The position numbers were made by a program, and so were the translations under genes. A model generated the notes under the pieces. That model was not told where the DNA came from, did no database searches, and saw nothing but the letters and a program-made list of their open reading frames with translations. 64,000 bases of DNA from assembly GCF_009649845.1 (NCBI RefSeq), contig NZ_WJIE01000004.1, forward strand, positions 1 through 64,000, given 5' to 3'. The stretch is from Polyangium spumosum (GTDB lineage: Bacteria > Myxococcota_A > Polyangia > Polyangiales > Polyangiaceae). Positions 8,475 through 18,400 of this stretch are shown here, one piece after another. Numbering within the stretch: the first letter of the stretch is position 1; the number at the start of each line of letters is the position of its first letter.

Positions 8475-10865
8475 TCACTCGTTCAGCTTGATCTTTCCGC
8501 CCTTGGCGTTGATGTTTGCTCCCATGAGGGTCATGTCGTCCCCCGCCACGATCTGGGTGATACCGTCTGAATTCAACATGACGGTGCCTCCGGCGATGTT
8601 GACCAGCCCGCCGCCAAGTTGGAACCAGGCCCCAGCGCCGTTGTCGATCAGAATCTTCCCGGCTTTCATGAGGATGAACGCCCCTCCGACCTCGAGCAAA
8701 ATCTCACCGGGCTTCATCGTCAGCGTGCAGCCCGAGACGTTGACCGTGAAGCAATCCTTCTGAAAGAACCCCGCCGTGGTGCTGTTGGTCTGAAAATCGT
8801 TGGTCAGGTTGAAGTACGTGTTCATCGCCTTCCAGGCGAAATGCCCGTTGGCCTGGGACTCCTCGTTGGCTCCGATGAAGACCCCCCGCTTGCCCGAGAT
8901 GGTCAGCGAGTCGTCGGCATGCACCTTCGCCGAACGGTTCCCGAAGATGACATGCGTATCATCCGCCCCGATCGTCGTGAGCCGCTGCACGTCCACCGTG
9001 TGCGCCTCGTTCGACGCGAAATGCGTCGTCCGATCCCCCTGGACCGTGACCTCCTCCGTTCCCTTCACCGAGTGCGTCCGGTTTCCCGTCACCGAGTTGG
9101 ACTGGTCGCCTCCCACGCTCGTGGAATGGGAGGCGCGGACCACCTCATTGAAGTCACGCTGCGCGTGCAGGAAGATCTCCTCCAGCGTCGCCGCGTCCTC
9201 GAACCGGATCTCGTTGTAGCCGTCCCCCTCAGGCACGGCGGTGCGGCTGCGGATCGTGCTTCGCGTGGGATACTGCGACGGATCGTAGGGCGGTCGGTTC
9301 GGCTCATTGTAGACGCGGCCCACGATCACAGGACGCTCCGGATCACCTTGCAGATATGCGACGAGCACCTCGTGCCCCACGCGCGGCGTATACAGCGCCC
9401 CGAAGCCCGGCCCTGCCCAGTTCTGCGAGACCCGGATCCAGCAGGAGGATGCCGTTCGATCGTCGTCCGGCCTCTGATCCCAGGGGAAACGCACCCGGAC
9501 GCAGCCCTGCGCATTGGCGTTGATCTCGGGGCGATCCGCCTTCGAGAACTCCTCGGCCGTCACGAGCGCGGTCTGAATGCCATGAATGCGTGGCCGCGGA
9601 GCACGTTGCGCCGGGCGGAACGGAATGGCTGACGGAAGCGCCTGAAAGCGGTTTTCGTATCCGGCCTCGAGCGTTCCCGTCGCGCCCGCGAACCCGAAGG
9701 GCTCGTCGTCGAGCACCGTCCCCTGCGGCGTGAGCTCCGTAGCAAACGTCTCCACACGTACCACGAGCAGATCCACGTCCTCACGCAGCCCATCACGATC
9801 GTGCAGCTTGAACTGGCGCCCCGGTTCGAGCGCGCGGACGGTGCTCACGCCTTCCCGTAACGCCTTCTCCACGACGAACCGCTCCATCCGAAGCTTCGCC
9901 GGGAACTTCGCCGGTGCCTCACCGTGTTGCTCGTCGTTGGCGGGGAACTCGTAGTGGCCCTCGGCGTCCGGATCGCCTCCGCGAAGCTCGGCGCTCGCCT
10001 CGAAGAGCTGCGTGCTACGATTCCAGTCGTAATCGCGCATGACCACGGCGCGCGACCGCATCCGGCGCGTGTCACGGCAAACCCGGACCACTTCCTGCCC
10101 CGCGGCCTGACCACCCCGGCTCGCGCCGCAGAGCTCGAAGCGTCGGGCTTCCTCGAAAAGCGGCGCCTGTCCGGGGGCGTCCGTGACGACCAGGACGAGG
10201 TCGGAGTCGGTGTGCTCGAAGTAGTAACTCAGCCCCTCGCGTTCGAGGAGTCGCGAGAGGAAATCATGGTCACTCTCGTTGTACTGCACGACATACGAGC
10301 TCGTGGCACGGTCCGTGAGGCGTCCTTCGTCCGTGACGGCCCAGCGGTAAAGCGCGCGAGGTTCACGGAACGAGCGGAAGTCCGGATCGACGGACGGGGG
10401 CTCCGCCTTGGCGCTTTGCGGCGCGAGTCCCTTGTGCCCGCGTGGATGCGCGGGGGATCGGTTCTCGAGGATCGCATGAACGATATCCTTGAGCGTCCAT
10501 TCGACGAAGTTGCGACAGCGTCGCCGGAAGCGCGCCCGGAACAGGTGCGGTACCAGAAGGACCCGGTAAAGGATCACCTCCGACGTGCGATCGATCTCCT
10601 CGACTTCCGCGAGAATTCCGTGCACGTATCGCCATCGCCCGAGGGTGCGGATCCGGAAGGTCGCGCCCGTGTCGAAGAGCGCGTCGAGATCGACGGGGCC
10701 GCTCTTGGCCGGGCGCATGAGGACGATCTCGTAGCGGAAAGGCTGGGAGATCTCCTCGATCGCGTGCCAACGCACGACGCCGAAGGCGCCCCATCCCTCG
10801 TGCGTGCCGAGCAGGTAATCGGCTTGGTTGCCGCGGTCGAGGTTCTGCGGCGGGCGTGAGGTCAT
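8475..10865 (-). CDS. vgrG: type VI secretion spike protein VgrG
   Basis: A 796-aa VgrG (TssI). The N-terminal gp27-like domain includes FRYEIVLMRP and the YNESDHDFLSRLLEREGLSY signature (about residues 190-215). A gp5-OB-like region follows (CVRVRFPWDQR; QNWAGPGFGALYTPRVGHEV), then a long repetitive gp5-like helix with many SVGG/SVTG/TVQG steps to the C-terminus. No extra effector domain is fused. VgrG trimers tip the T6SS tube and carry adaptors or effectors. GGGAG-type ribosome binding sequence GGGAG lies about 9 bp before the ATG. It heads a five-gene operon. No baseplate, sheath or ClpV gene is in the window, so the apparatus must be elsewhere. Confidence 0.95.
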   Translation of the reverse strand: MTSRPPQNLDRGNQADYLLGTHEGWGAFGVVRWHAIEEISQPFRYEIVLMRPAKSGPVDLDALFDTGATFRIRTLGRWRYVHGILAEVEEIDRTSEVILYRVLLVPHLFRARFRRRCRNFVEWTLKDIVHAILENRSPAHPRGHKGLAPQSAKAEPPSVDPDFRSFREPRALYRWAVTDEGRLTDRATSSYVVQYNESDHDFLSRLLEREGLSYYFEHTDSDLVLVVTDAPGQAPLFEEARRFELCGASRGGQAAGQEVVRVCRDTRRMRSRAVVMRDYDWNRSTQLFEASAELRGGDPDAEGHYEFPANDEQHGEAPAKFPAKLRMERFVVEKALREGVSTVRALEPGRQFKLHDRDGLREDVDLLVVRVETFATELTPQGTVLDDEPFGFAGATGTLEAGYENRFQALPSAIPFRPAQRAPRPRIHGIQTALVTAEEFSKADRPEINANAQGCVRVRFPWDQRPDDDRTASSCWIRVSQNWAGPGFGALYTPRVGHEVLVAYLQGDPERPVIVGRVYNEPNRPPYDPSQYPTRSTIRSRTAVPEGDGYNEIRFEDAATLEEIFLHAQRDFNEVVRASHSTSVGGDQSNSVTGNRTHSVKGTEEVTVQGDRTTHFASNEAHTVDVQRLTTIGADDTHVIFGNRSAKVHADDSLTISGKRGVFIGANEESQANGHFAWKAMNTYFNLTNDFQTNSTTAGFFQKDCFTVNVSGCTLTMKPGEILLEVGGAFILMKAGKILIDNGAGAWFQLGGGLVNIAGGTVMLNSDGITQIVAGDDMTLMGANINAKGGKIKLNE

Positions 10866-11010
10866 GACGGATCGCTCCCTGGACGAGCGAATTCCCTACC
10901 ATGAATCGGCGTGGTTCCACATGGGAAGTGGGGCGGGAAGCTGCTCCGCGCTCCGAGACGCCAACCAAAATCACGGACGAGCCCAGCCGTTGCCCTGTTG
11001 GCCCCCACCG

Positions 11011-11190
11011 TATGCCGCTGAACATCGCCGACTGCTACGAGCGCACCAACCGCACGACGAGCGCCTTCGTCACGTTTGGGGACGCCGCAGTCCTCGCACG
11101 CCGCACAGGCGACACCGCCCGCGCCGAAGAGGCAGGAGGACGCCGGTCCCCGTGGATCCCGGCGAGCACGTGGTCGAGGCAAAGGCGCCG
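11011..11190 (+). pseudogene. possible gene remnant between the vgrG operon and the thioesterase
   Basis: The 327-bp gap between vgrG (start 10865) and the thioesterase stop at 11193 holds one stretch with coding-like third-position GC on the plus strand. It begins ATG at 11011 and reads MPLNIADCYERTNRTTSAF. The reading runs on antisense into the thioesterase gene without a convincing end. It may be a truncated 5' gene fragment left when the biosynthetic locus was inserted. I do not recognise the product. Nothing else was seen in this gap apart from the vgrG ribosome binding site. Confidence 0.2.
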
Positions 11191-11192
11191 GC

Positions 11193-12113
11193 TTATCCGA
11201 GCATCTCCGCCATGCGCCGGGAGATGAGGCTGCAGTCCGGGTCCTCGCCACTGAAGAGGGACGCGCAATCTGCGCTCAGGGGGTGATAGTGGATCTGCTC
11301 CGGCGGTAAGCTGCGCAGGTGGACCGTGTACGAGGTGTTCATGTCGAGCTCCAGCTCGCCATGCGACTGCCGGCCTACCACCAGCACCTCCACGTGCCCG
11401 CGAAGCCGGCGCTTCGGCTGATAACCCAGCATGGCGGAGAGCCCCGCCTCGTACATCTTCATTCGATGTCGGAAGAGGTGCTCTTCGGCCGGGCCTTTGA
11501 GGTAACCCGCTTCCTTCACGAGCCCAGTGACGAAGTCATAACGCTCGCTTTCGGGCAACGCGCGGATCCGCTCCATCGGCAGGGGCACCTGAATGCCGAT
11601 CAGGCGCTCGAAGATGAAGTGATGATCCTCGATGGCACGGAGCTGCAGCGCGTCGGTCCCCGGCAGGCACGCCCACGGGCGCAGGAACACCGGCATGACC
11701 TGGAGGAGCATGGCGACCTCCTCGCCCTCCTCCTGCAGCCGGCACGCGAGCTCATAGGAGGGCAGGCCCCCCATGCAGAACCCGCCGATGTAATAGGGCC
11801 CGTGCGGCTGCACCGCGCGGATGTGGCGCAGCGTGTACTCGACCACCTCCTCCACGGTGCGCAGCGGCTCGCGCTCCTCGTCGAAGCCAGGCGCCTGGCA
11901 ACCATAAAAGGCCATGCGCTCGGGCAGGTGAGGCGCCATGTAGCGGAAGTAAGAAATGCCGCCGTCCGTGGCCGGGAAGAAAAAAAACGCCGGCGCGCCG
12001 GGCTGCCCTTTCTTGAATTGCACGAGGTTGGAGGGCACGTCCTGGAGGGAGGCCTCCCGATTCTGAATGAGAGCGCGCAGAAGCTCTTGCTTGGTTTGCG
12101 AAAGCTGGGTCAT
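11193..12113 (-). CDS. stand-alone NRPS/PKS thioesterase with Cys nucleophile elbow
   Basis: A 306-aa alpha/beta-hydrolase of the PKS/NRPS thioesterase family, which releases or edits thiolester-bound chains. The N-terminal strand FFFFPATDGG, the block AVQPHGPYYIGG, and the elbow G-F-C-M-G (Cys113, codon 11775-11777) identify it. Most family members have Ser here (GxSxG). At the C-terminus the position usually held by the catalytic His reads S-A-D-C-A-S-L-F, so a His there is not evident. It is the last gene of the PKS-NRPS operon, 11 bp after the NRPS stop, with AGGAG ahead of its ATG. It may be a Cys-type release enzyme, or a modified or inactive TE. Confidence 0.85.
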   Translation of the reverse strand: MTQLSQTKQELLRALIQNREASLQDVPSNLVQFKKGQPGAPAFFFFPATDGGISYFRYMAPHLPERMAFYGCQAPGFDEEREPLRTVEEVVEYTLRHIRAVQPHGPYYIGGFCMGGLPSYELACRLQEEGEEVAMLLQVMPVFLRPWACLPGTDALQLRAIEDHHFIFERLIGIQVPLPMERIRALPESERYDFVTGLVKEAGYLKGPAEEHLFRHRMKMYEAGLSAMLGYQPKRRLRGHVEVLVVGRQSHGELELDMNTSYTVHLRSLPPEQIHYHPLSADCASLFSGEDPDCSLISRRMAEMLG

Positions 12114-12124
12114 GGTCCTATCTC

Positions 12125-15100
12125 CTACGTTGGAATCAGCTCCGAGAGCATGGATTGGGCCTCGTCCTCGCTGAGCTCCGCCACCGCGGCCTCCAGCGCC
12201 TCCATGTCCCCACGCCTCACCGCCGCCTGGAGCCGCGCGCGCTTGAACACGAGCGAGAGGCCGCGCACGGTGGGGTGCAAGAACAGCTCGTTCATGGACA
12301 CGGATACGCCCAGCCGCTCGGACGCGGCGTGCAGCAGGCGCGCCGCCATCAGGGAGTGCCCGCCCAGCGCGAAGAAATCATCGTTCCGACCGGGCCGCCG
12401 GCCCGGCAAGAGCTCGGCATAAAGCGCCGCGACGGCCTCCTCCATGGGCCCCACGGGAGGCTCGTGGACCACCTCGGCGGCGCGCCGCGAGAACGAGGCG
12501 GGCGGCAGCGCCTTGCGGTGGACCTTGCCATTGGGCGTACGCGGCAGCTCCTCCAGCACGGCGAAATGCGCCGGCACCATGTACGTCGGCAATCGGCCCG
12601 TGAGCCAGTCGCGCAGCTCCTGCGCGACGAGCGCCTCCTCGGCCTCGGGGCAGACGCAGGCGATGAGCTCCAGGGAGCCATCGGGCCCCGGGCGAGCGAC
12701 CACCGCCGCTTCTCTCACCCCCGGGTGCTGGTTCAGCACGTGCTCGATCTCTCCGGTCTCGATGCGGTAGCCGCGGATCTTCACCTGTTCATCCAATCGC
12801 CCGAGGAACTCCACACGCCCGTCGCCGCGCTGGCGGACGAGGTCCCCCGTGCGATAACAGCGCACCGGCGCGGGCAATACGCCGCCCGGATTGATTTGCA
12901 CGAAACGCTCGGCCGTGAGCTCCGGCCGGTTCCAGTATCCCGCCGCGACACCCTCGCCGCCGATGTACAGCTCGCCAGGCACGCCGGGCCCCACGGGCAG
13001 CCCCGCCTCGTCCAGCACGTAGATCTGCGTGTTCTCCAGGGGGCGACCCGCGAGGATCGGAGCGCCCGGCGAAAGGCGCTCGCGCAGCGACCAGATGGTG
13101 GTCTCCGTGGGGCCGTAGAGGTTCCAGAGCTCGGCGCAATGCGTGGCCAGGAAGTCCACGACCTCGCGTGAAGGGTGCTCGCCGCCGCAGAGCGCCTTGA
13201 GCCGTTTGTCGCCCTTCCATCCCGAGCCCATGAGGAGCGACCAGGTGGCCGGTGTGCCTTGCATGGCCGTGACGCTGTGTGCTTCGAGCAGGCGCGCGAG
13301 GCGCTTGCCGTCTCGCACGTCCTCCGTCTCGGCCAGCACCAGGCGGGCGCCCGTCACGAGCGGCAGGAAGAGCTCCAGCACGGAGATGTCGAAGGACCAG
13401 GTCGTCACCGCGAGGAACACGTCCCCCGCGCCGAGCCCCGGAGCACGCGCAAACGCCCACAAGCAGCTCACCACGTTGCGGTGGCGCACCACGACGCCCT
13501 TCGGCCGACCGGTGGACCCCGACGTATAGAGCAGATAGGCGGGATCCTCGGAGGTGACGGCTACCGGCGGCGGCGCGTCGGCGCGCAAGGGCTCGAGATC
13601 CCGCAGCAAAAGCACGGGCACATCCTCCGGCACGGCGCTGGGCGTCGGATCCTCGGACAGGACCAGGCGGGCCTGGCTATCGGCCAGCATGAAGCTCAGC
13701 CGCTCCGCGGGCATCTCCGGATCCAGTGGCAGGTATGCGGCTCCCGAAGCAAGCACGCCGAGGACCGCGCATAAAAGCTCCGGCGAGCGCTGACCGAGCA
13801 CCGCGACGAAATGGCCCGTGCCGATCCCGCGCGCGGCGAGGGCGTGCGCGATCCCGTGCGCGCGTGAGAGGACCTCGGCGCCCGAGAGCGTGCGCCCCGC
13901 GCACGTGACGGCAGGCTCCTCGGGCGTCTGTTCGAGCCGCTCGCGCACCCAGGCGTGCAAGCAGCACGCGCGAGGATAGGGGTGCTCCGTCCGATTCCAA
14001 TCGAGGAGCACCTCACGCGCGCGCGCCTCGCCGAGCAGGCAGGCCGCGTCCACGGGCGCGTCCGGCGCTACGCCGAGGCGCGTGGCCAGCGTCGTGAAGG
14101 ACTCGGCGAAATGCGGGGTGAATTCGTCGGAGAAAAGCGACGCGCTCGAGAGCAACACGCCCCGGGTGCCCCCCGGGCTCGGTGTCAGGTGGAATTCCAG
14201 GTCGAACTGGCAGAGCTTCGGATCGAAGGGGAGCTCTTCCGCCGAGAGCCCCGCGAGCCGCGGGGCACGAGACACGTTCTGCAGGCCGAAGAAGACCTGG
14301 AAGAGCGGACTGCGCGAGGGATCTCGTGTCTGCCCGGAGAGCTGCACGAGCTCTTCGAAGGCCACGTCCTGGTGCTCGGCAGCCTCCAGACCGGCGCGGT
14401 GGACACGCCGCACGAGCTCACGGAAGTTGATCCCGCGCGGGATCTCGATGCGCAGGACGAGCGTGTTCACCATGCAGCCGATGAGGGGCTCGAAGCCGTG
14501 ATCCCCGCGGTTGGCGTGCGGGGTGCCCACCACGAGGTCTCTCTGACGGCTCATGCGCTGCAGGGCGACGGCGAAGACGGCGAGCAGCGCGGCGAAGGGG
14601 GTCGCGCCCTCCTCCGAGGCGACACGCGCGAGCGCCGCGTCCACCTCCGGCGGGAGGAGGAAGCGATGCTGCCGCCCCTCGTAGCGGGTGAACGCAGGGC
14701 GTGGAAAGTCGCAGGGCAGCTCCAGCGAAGGCAAGCGCTCGAGCCGCGCGCGCCAGTAGGGGAGGCTCCGGGACGCGAGGTAGACCTGGCGCTCCCACTC
14801 CACGAAATCCGCATACCCCAGGCGAAGCTCGGGGAGCGCTGCGGGCTCTCCGGAGAGCTCCTCGCCATGAAGCGCCGAGAGCTCCTCGTTGAACAGGCCG
14901 AGCGACCATCCATCCACCACGAGGTGGTGAAAGCCGAGCGCAAATACGTGATGGTCGGGGCCGAGCGTGAGCAGGCAACTCCGCACGGGCGGCTCGCGCC
15001 CGAGGTCGAAGGGGCGCGCCAAGACGTCGCGCAGAGCCTCTTGCACCTGCTCCTGCGTGGGCGGCTCCGGGAAGCGCAGGCGCTGCAAGGGCAACGTGTG

Positions 15101-15490
15101 GTGGTCTTCGATGAACTGCACCAGGTGCCCTTCGAGCTCGACGAAGGTGGCGCGGAGCGCCTCGTGCCGAGCGACGATGCGCTGCTGGGCGCGCTCCAGG
15201 AGCTCCGGACGCAGGGGGCCGCGGAGTTCGTATGCCTGGGCGACCAGATAGGCGCACTCCCCGGACGCGAGCCGGGAGAGGAACCACAACCGGCGCTGCA
15301 CGCTGGAGACCCCGATCGCCGTGCGCCCGGAGAGGAGCGAGAGCAGCTCGGCCTTGTGGGCTCGCATCGCCTCCTTGTCCTCGGCCTGGAGCGCGCCGGG
15401 CGGAGCCTTGAAGCGGAGCTGGCCCTCCGAGGCCCAGAGTCGCACGCCCTTGCTGGTGAGGAGACCTAGGAGCGCCTTGGCCGTCGTCAC
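12125..15490 (-). CDS. nonribosomal peptide synthetase, TubC docking-C-A-PCP, predicted glycine
   Basis: A 1121-aa single-module NRPS with a GTG start overlapping the PKS stop by four bases. Residues 1-55 resemble TubC-type N-terminal docking domains, which receive a chain from an upstream protein. The condensation domain has an intact active site H188-H-L-V-V-D-G194. The adenylation domain has LLYTSGSTGRPKG, NLYGPTETTIW, YRTGDLV and GRLDEQVKIRGYR. Hand alignment to GrsA gives the ten-residue pocket D-I-L-Q-L-G-L-I-W-K, the known glycine code. PCP: DDFFALGGHSL with Ser1046. There is no epimerase or fused TE; release probably depends on the next gene. Confidence 0.93.
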   Translation of the reverse strand: MTTAKALLGLLTSKGVRLWASEGQLRFKAPPGALQAEDKEAMRAHKAELLSLLSGRTAIGVSSVQRRLWFLSRLASGECAYLVAQAYELRGPLRPELLERAQQRIVARHEALRATFVELEGHLVQFIEDHHTLPLQRLRFPEPPTQEQVQEALRDVLARPFDLGREPPVRSCLLTLGPDHHVFALGFHHLVVDGWSLGLFNEELSALHGEELSGEPAALPELRLGYADFVEWERQVYLASRSLPYWRARLERLPSLELPCDFPRPAFTRYEGRQHRFLLPPEVDAALARVASEEGATPFAALLAVFAVALQRMSRQRDLVVGTPHANRGDHGFEPLIGCMVNTLVLRIEIPRGINFRELVRRVHRAGLEAAEHQDVAFEELVQLSGQTRDPSRSPLFQVFFGLQNVSRAPRLAGLSAEELPFDPKLCQFDLEFHLTPSPGGTRGVLLSSASLFSDEFTPHFAESFTTLATRLGVAPDAPVDAACLLGEARAREVLLDWNRTEHPYPRACCLHAWVRERLEQTPEEPAVTCAGRTLSGAEVLSRAHGIAHALAARGIGTGHFVAVLGQRSPELLCAVLGVLASGAAYLPLDPEMPAERLSFMLADSQARLVLSEDPTPSAVPEDVPVLLLRDLEPLRADAPPPVAVTSEDPAYLLYTSGSTGRPKGVVVRHRNVVSCLWAFARAPGLGAGDVFLAVTTWSFDISVLELFLPLVTGARLVLAETEDVRDGKRLARLLEAHSVTAMQGTPATWSLLMGSGWKGDKRLKALCGGEHPSREVVDFLATHCAELWNLYGPTETTIWSLRERLSPGAPILAGRPLENTQIYVLDEAGLPVGPGVPGELYIGGEGVAAGYWNRPELTAERFVQINPGGVLPAPVRCYRTGDLVRQRGDGRVEFLGRLDEQVKIRGYRIETGEIEHVLNQHPGVREAAVVARPGPDGSLELIACVCPEAEEALVAQELRDWLTGRLPTYMVPAHFAVLEELPRTPNGKVHRKALPPASFSRRAAEVVHEPPVGPMEEAVAALYAELLPGRRPGRNDDFFALGGHSLMAARLLHAASERLGVSVSMNELFLHPTVRGLSLVFKRARLQAAVRRGDMEALEAAVAELSEDEAQSMLSELIPT

Positions 15491-18400
15491 AGGCTGCCTT
15501 CTTCCAGTCGAGAGGCGAGGGCCTCGGCGTCGATGAGCGGCTTGCGCGCCTCTCGCACATGAGCGCAGAGCCCCTGGGCCAGCGCGCGGAGGCCCCGATC
15601 TTCGAGGAGGAGCGATACCGGCACCTCCACCTGCAGGAGCGCGCGAAGGCGATTGTTGAGCTGCATGGCCATGATGGAGTCGAGCCCGAGCCGCTTGAGC
15701 GAGGACTCCGGCAAGAGCATCGACGTCGGGAGCTGGAGGATCGCGGCAGCGCGAAGGCGCAGGATCTGCTCGACCAGGGCAGGATCCGGGGCGCCGTGGG
15801 TGTCACGCAGGGCCTGCTCCAGGCGCGAGAGCTCGGGCAACTCGGGGGCGGGGGCCGCGCTGACCTGGGGTTCGGGGAGCGTGGCGCCCCCGAGGCCCTC
15901 GGGCCAGTAGCGCTGGCGCTGCCAGGGGTAGACGGGGAGGGAAAGGATCCGCCCGCCGCGCCGCTGCACCACGTGCCAGTCCACCTCCACGCCGCACGTA
16001 TAAAGCTGCGCGAGCGCCTCGTAGAGATGACGTCGCCCCTCGCCACGCCGCAGCGAATGCAGGACCACCGCGCTCGCGCCTTCCTCGGCGATCGTCTGCT
16101 CGCAGGCATGGCCGAGCAGCGGGTGCGGCCCCACTTCGAGGAGCAGGCGAATGCCATCCCGGAGCAGCGCGCATACTTGTTCGTGGAAACGCACCGGCTC
16201 GCGAACGTTTTGGACCCAGTGGCGCGTGTCGAGCTCCGGCCCCTCGGCGACGAGGCCCGTCGTGGTGGAATAGAGCGGCAGCGCGGCGCGTCGAGGCGTG
16301 ATCCCTGCGACGTCGCTCGCGAGCGCCCCCTGCACGGGCTCCACCTGGGGGCAATGCGACATGGGGAACTCGGGGCCCATGACACGCGCAAAGGCGCCTT
16401 TCGCTTGCACCTCGGCGACGAGCGCCTCCACGGCCTCGCGCTCGCCGGCGAGCGCGAAGCTCCGTGGCCCATTTCGCGCAGCCACACTCGCGCGCCCGGA
16501 CCAGCGCGCGAGGGCCGCCGCGAGCTCGTCCGGCGAGCTCTCCACGATGGCCATGGTCCCCTGGCCGTGTAGCGATCGCAGGTGCCGGCTGCGCGCGCAG
16601 ATGACGCGGGCCGCGTCCTCCAGGCTCAATGCCCCCGCCACATGCGCCGCCGCCACCTCGCCCATGCTATGGCCCACGACCGCCGCCGCCCGAACGCCCA
16701 GCGACTCCCAGAGCCGGCAGAGCGCGACCTGGAAGGCGAACAGCGCCGGCTGCGCGACGTCGGCCCTGTCCTCGATCGCCCTGCCCTCGGAGAGCCACGC
16801 GGCGATCGACTCGCCGAGGTAGGGCGCGAGGGCCGCGTCACAGGCCAGGAGCGCATGGCGGAACGTGGGTTCTTGCTCCAGGAGCTCTCGGCCCATGCCC
16901 TCCCACTGGCCGCCCTGACCGGGGAAAACAAAGGCCAGACGTGGCGGCTCGGTCGGCGAGAGGTGGGCCCCGAGGGGGCGGGACAGGGCCGCGGCGAGTT
17001 GCTCGCGCAGGCCGGCGCGCGTGCTGCCGACCACGGCCACGCGGTGCCCGAGGTGGCTGCGGCCGCAAGCCGCCGTGTAGCAGAGGTCGTCCAGGTCCAG
17101 GTCTGGAGGGGCTTCCAGCCGGGAAAGGAGCCCCGCCACTCGCGCGCGCAGGGCCTCGGGCGTGTGCGCCGAGACCGGGAGCACGCGTGGCAGCTCGGGC
17201 GCCTCGGCACCCGGGACGTCCCGCAAATGCGGGCGCACGGGCACGCCTTGCTCCCGCAGGGTCGCGGCGGCTTCGAACAGCGCCTCCCACTCGGAGGCAC
17301 GGCGGTGGAGGGAGGCGACGACGCGGCCAGGGCGGCCAGCGTGCGCGAGGCACTGCTCCACGAAGCGGGCGAGCGCGGGCTTTGGGCCGACTTCGAGGAA
17401 GAGGTCCTCGCCGCGCTGGGTGAGCAGGTCGACGGCCCCCGCGAAGTCCACGGGCTCGCGCAGGTTGCGGACCCAGTAACGCGCGTCGAGATCGCGCCCC
17501 TCCATGAAGCGCCCCGTCACGGTGGAGAGCAGCGGGGTGCGCGTGGGCTGCGGCGATATCCCCGAGAGTCCCTCCAGGAGCTCCGCCAGGATGGGCTCGA
17601 CGAGCGGGCTGTGCGAGGGGAAGCCGATGTCGACGAAGGCGCAGCGCGCGCCTGCCGCTCGTTGCTCGGAGGCCACGCGCTCGAGCGCGGCGCGCTCGCC
17701 GGAGAGCGCGGTGGAGGTAGGCCCATTGAACACGGCGAGCGTGACGCCCGCCCTGTCGCCGATGGCCGCTGCGACCTCGTGCCGTGATCGCTCCACCAGC
17801 AGGAGCCCTCCCTGGCCTGCGAGCCGCCGGGTGAGCTGGCCACGCAGGCAGACGAGCCGCACGGCATCCCCGAGGGACAGCGCGCCTGCCACGTGCGCGG
17901 CGGCCACCTCGCCGAGGCTGTGCCCGAGCACGGCCCGAGGGACGACGCCCCAGGAGCGCCACAGCTCGGCCAGGGCCACCTGTACGGCAAAGATCGAGGG
18001 CTGCACCACGTCCGGCTCGTTCAGCCGCGATCGCTCGGGCGGGGCGAGCAGCTCGTCGAACAGCGACCACCCGACCTCCGCCTGGATCGCCCGATCACAA
18101 GCCGAAAGCCGCGCGCGGAACAGGGGTGAGGCCACGAGCAGCTCGCGTCCCATGCCGAGCCACTGGGAGCCGTGCCCGGCGAAGTAGAACACGGGCTGCC
18201 GAGGCGCCTGGGACAAGGGGTTCGGGGCCACGAAAGGCCGTGTTTGCGTGGCGCTCGCCTGCCACTCCTCGAGCACGACATGGGCGTTGGTGCCGCCGAA
18301 CCCGAACGAGCTGACACCCGCGCGGGCCGGCCCCTCTCGTTCCGGCCAGGGGCTCGGCCGGGCCTGGACCTCGAGACCCAGGGAGGCGAAGTCGATTTGA

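Noticed and set aside
13955..15469. Long plus-strand frame over the NRPS
   Set aside because: Antisense shadow of the condensation domain with no recognisable domain.
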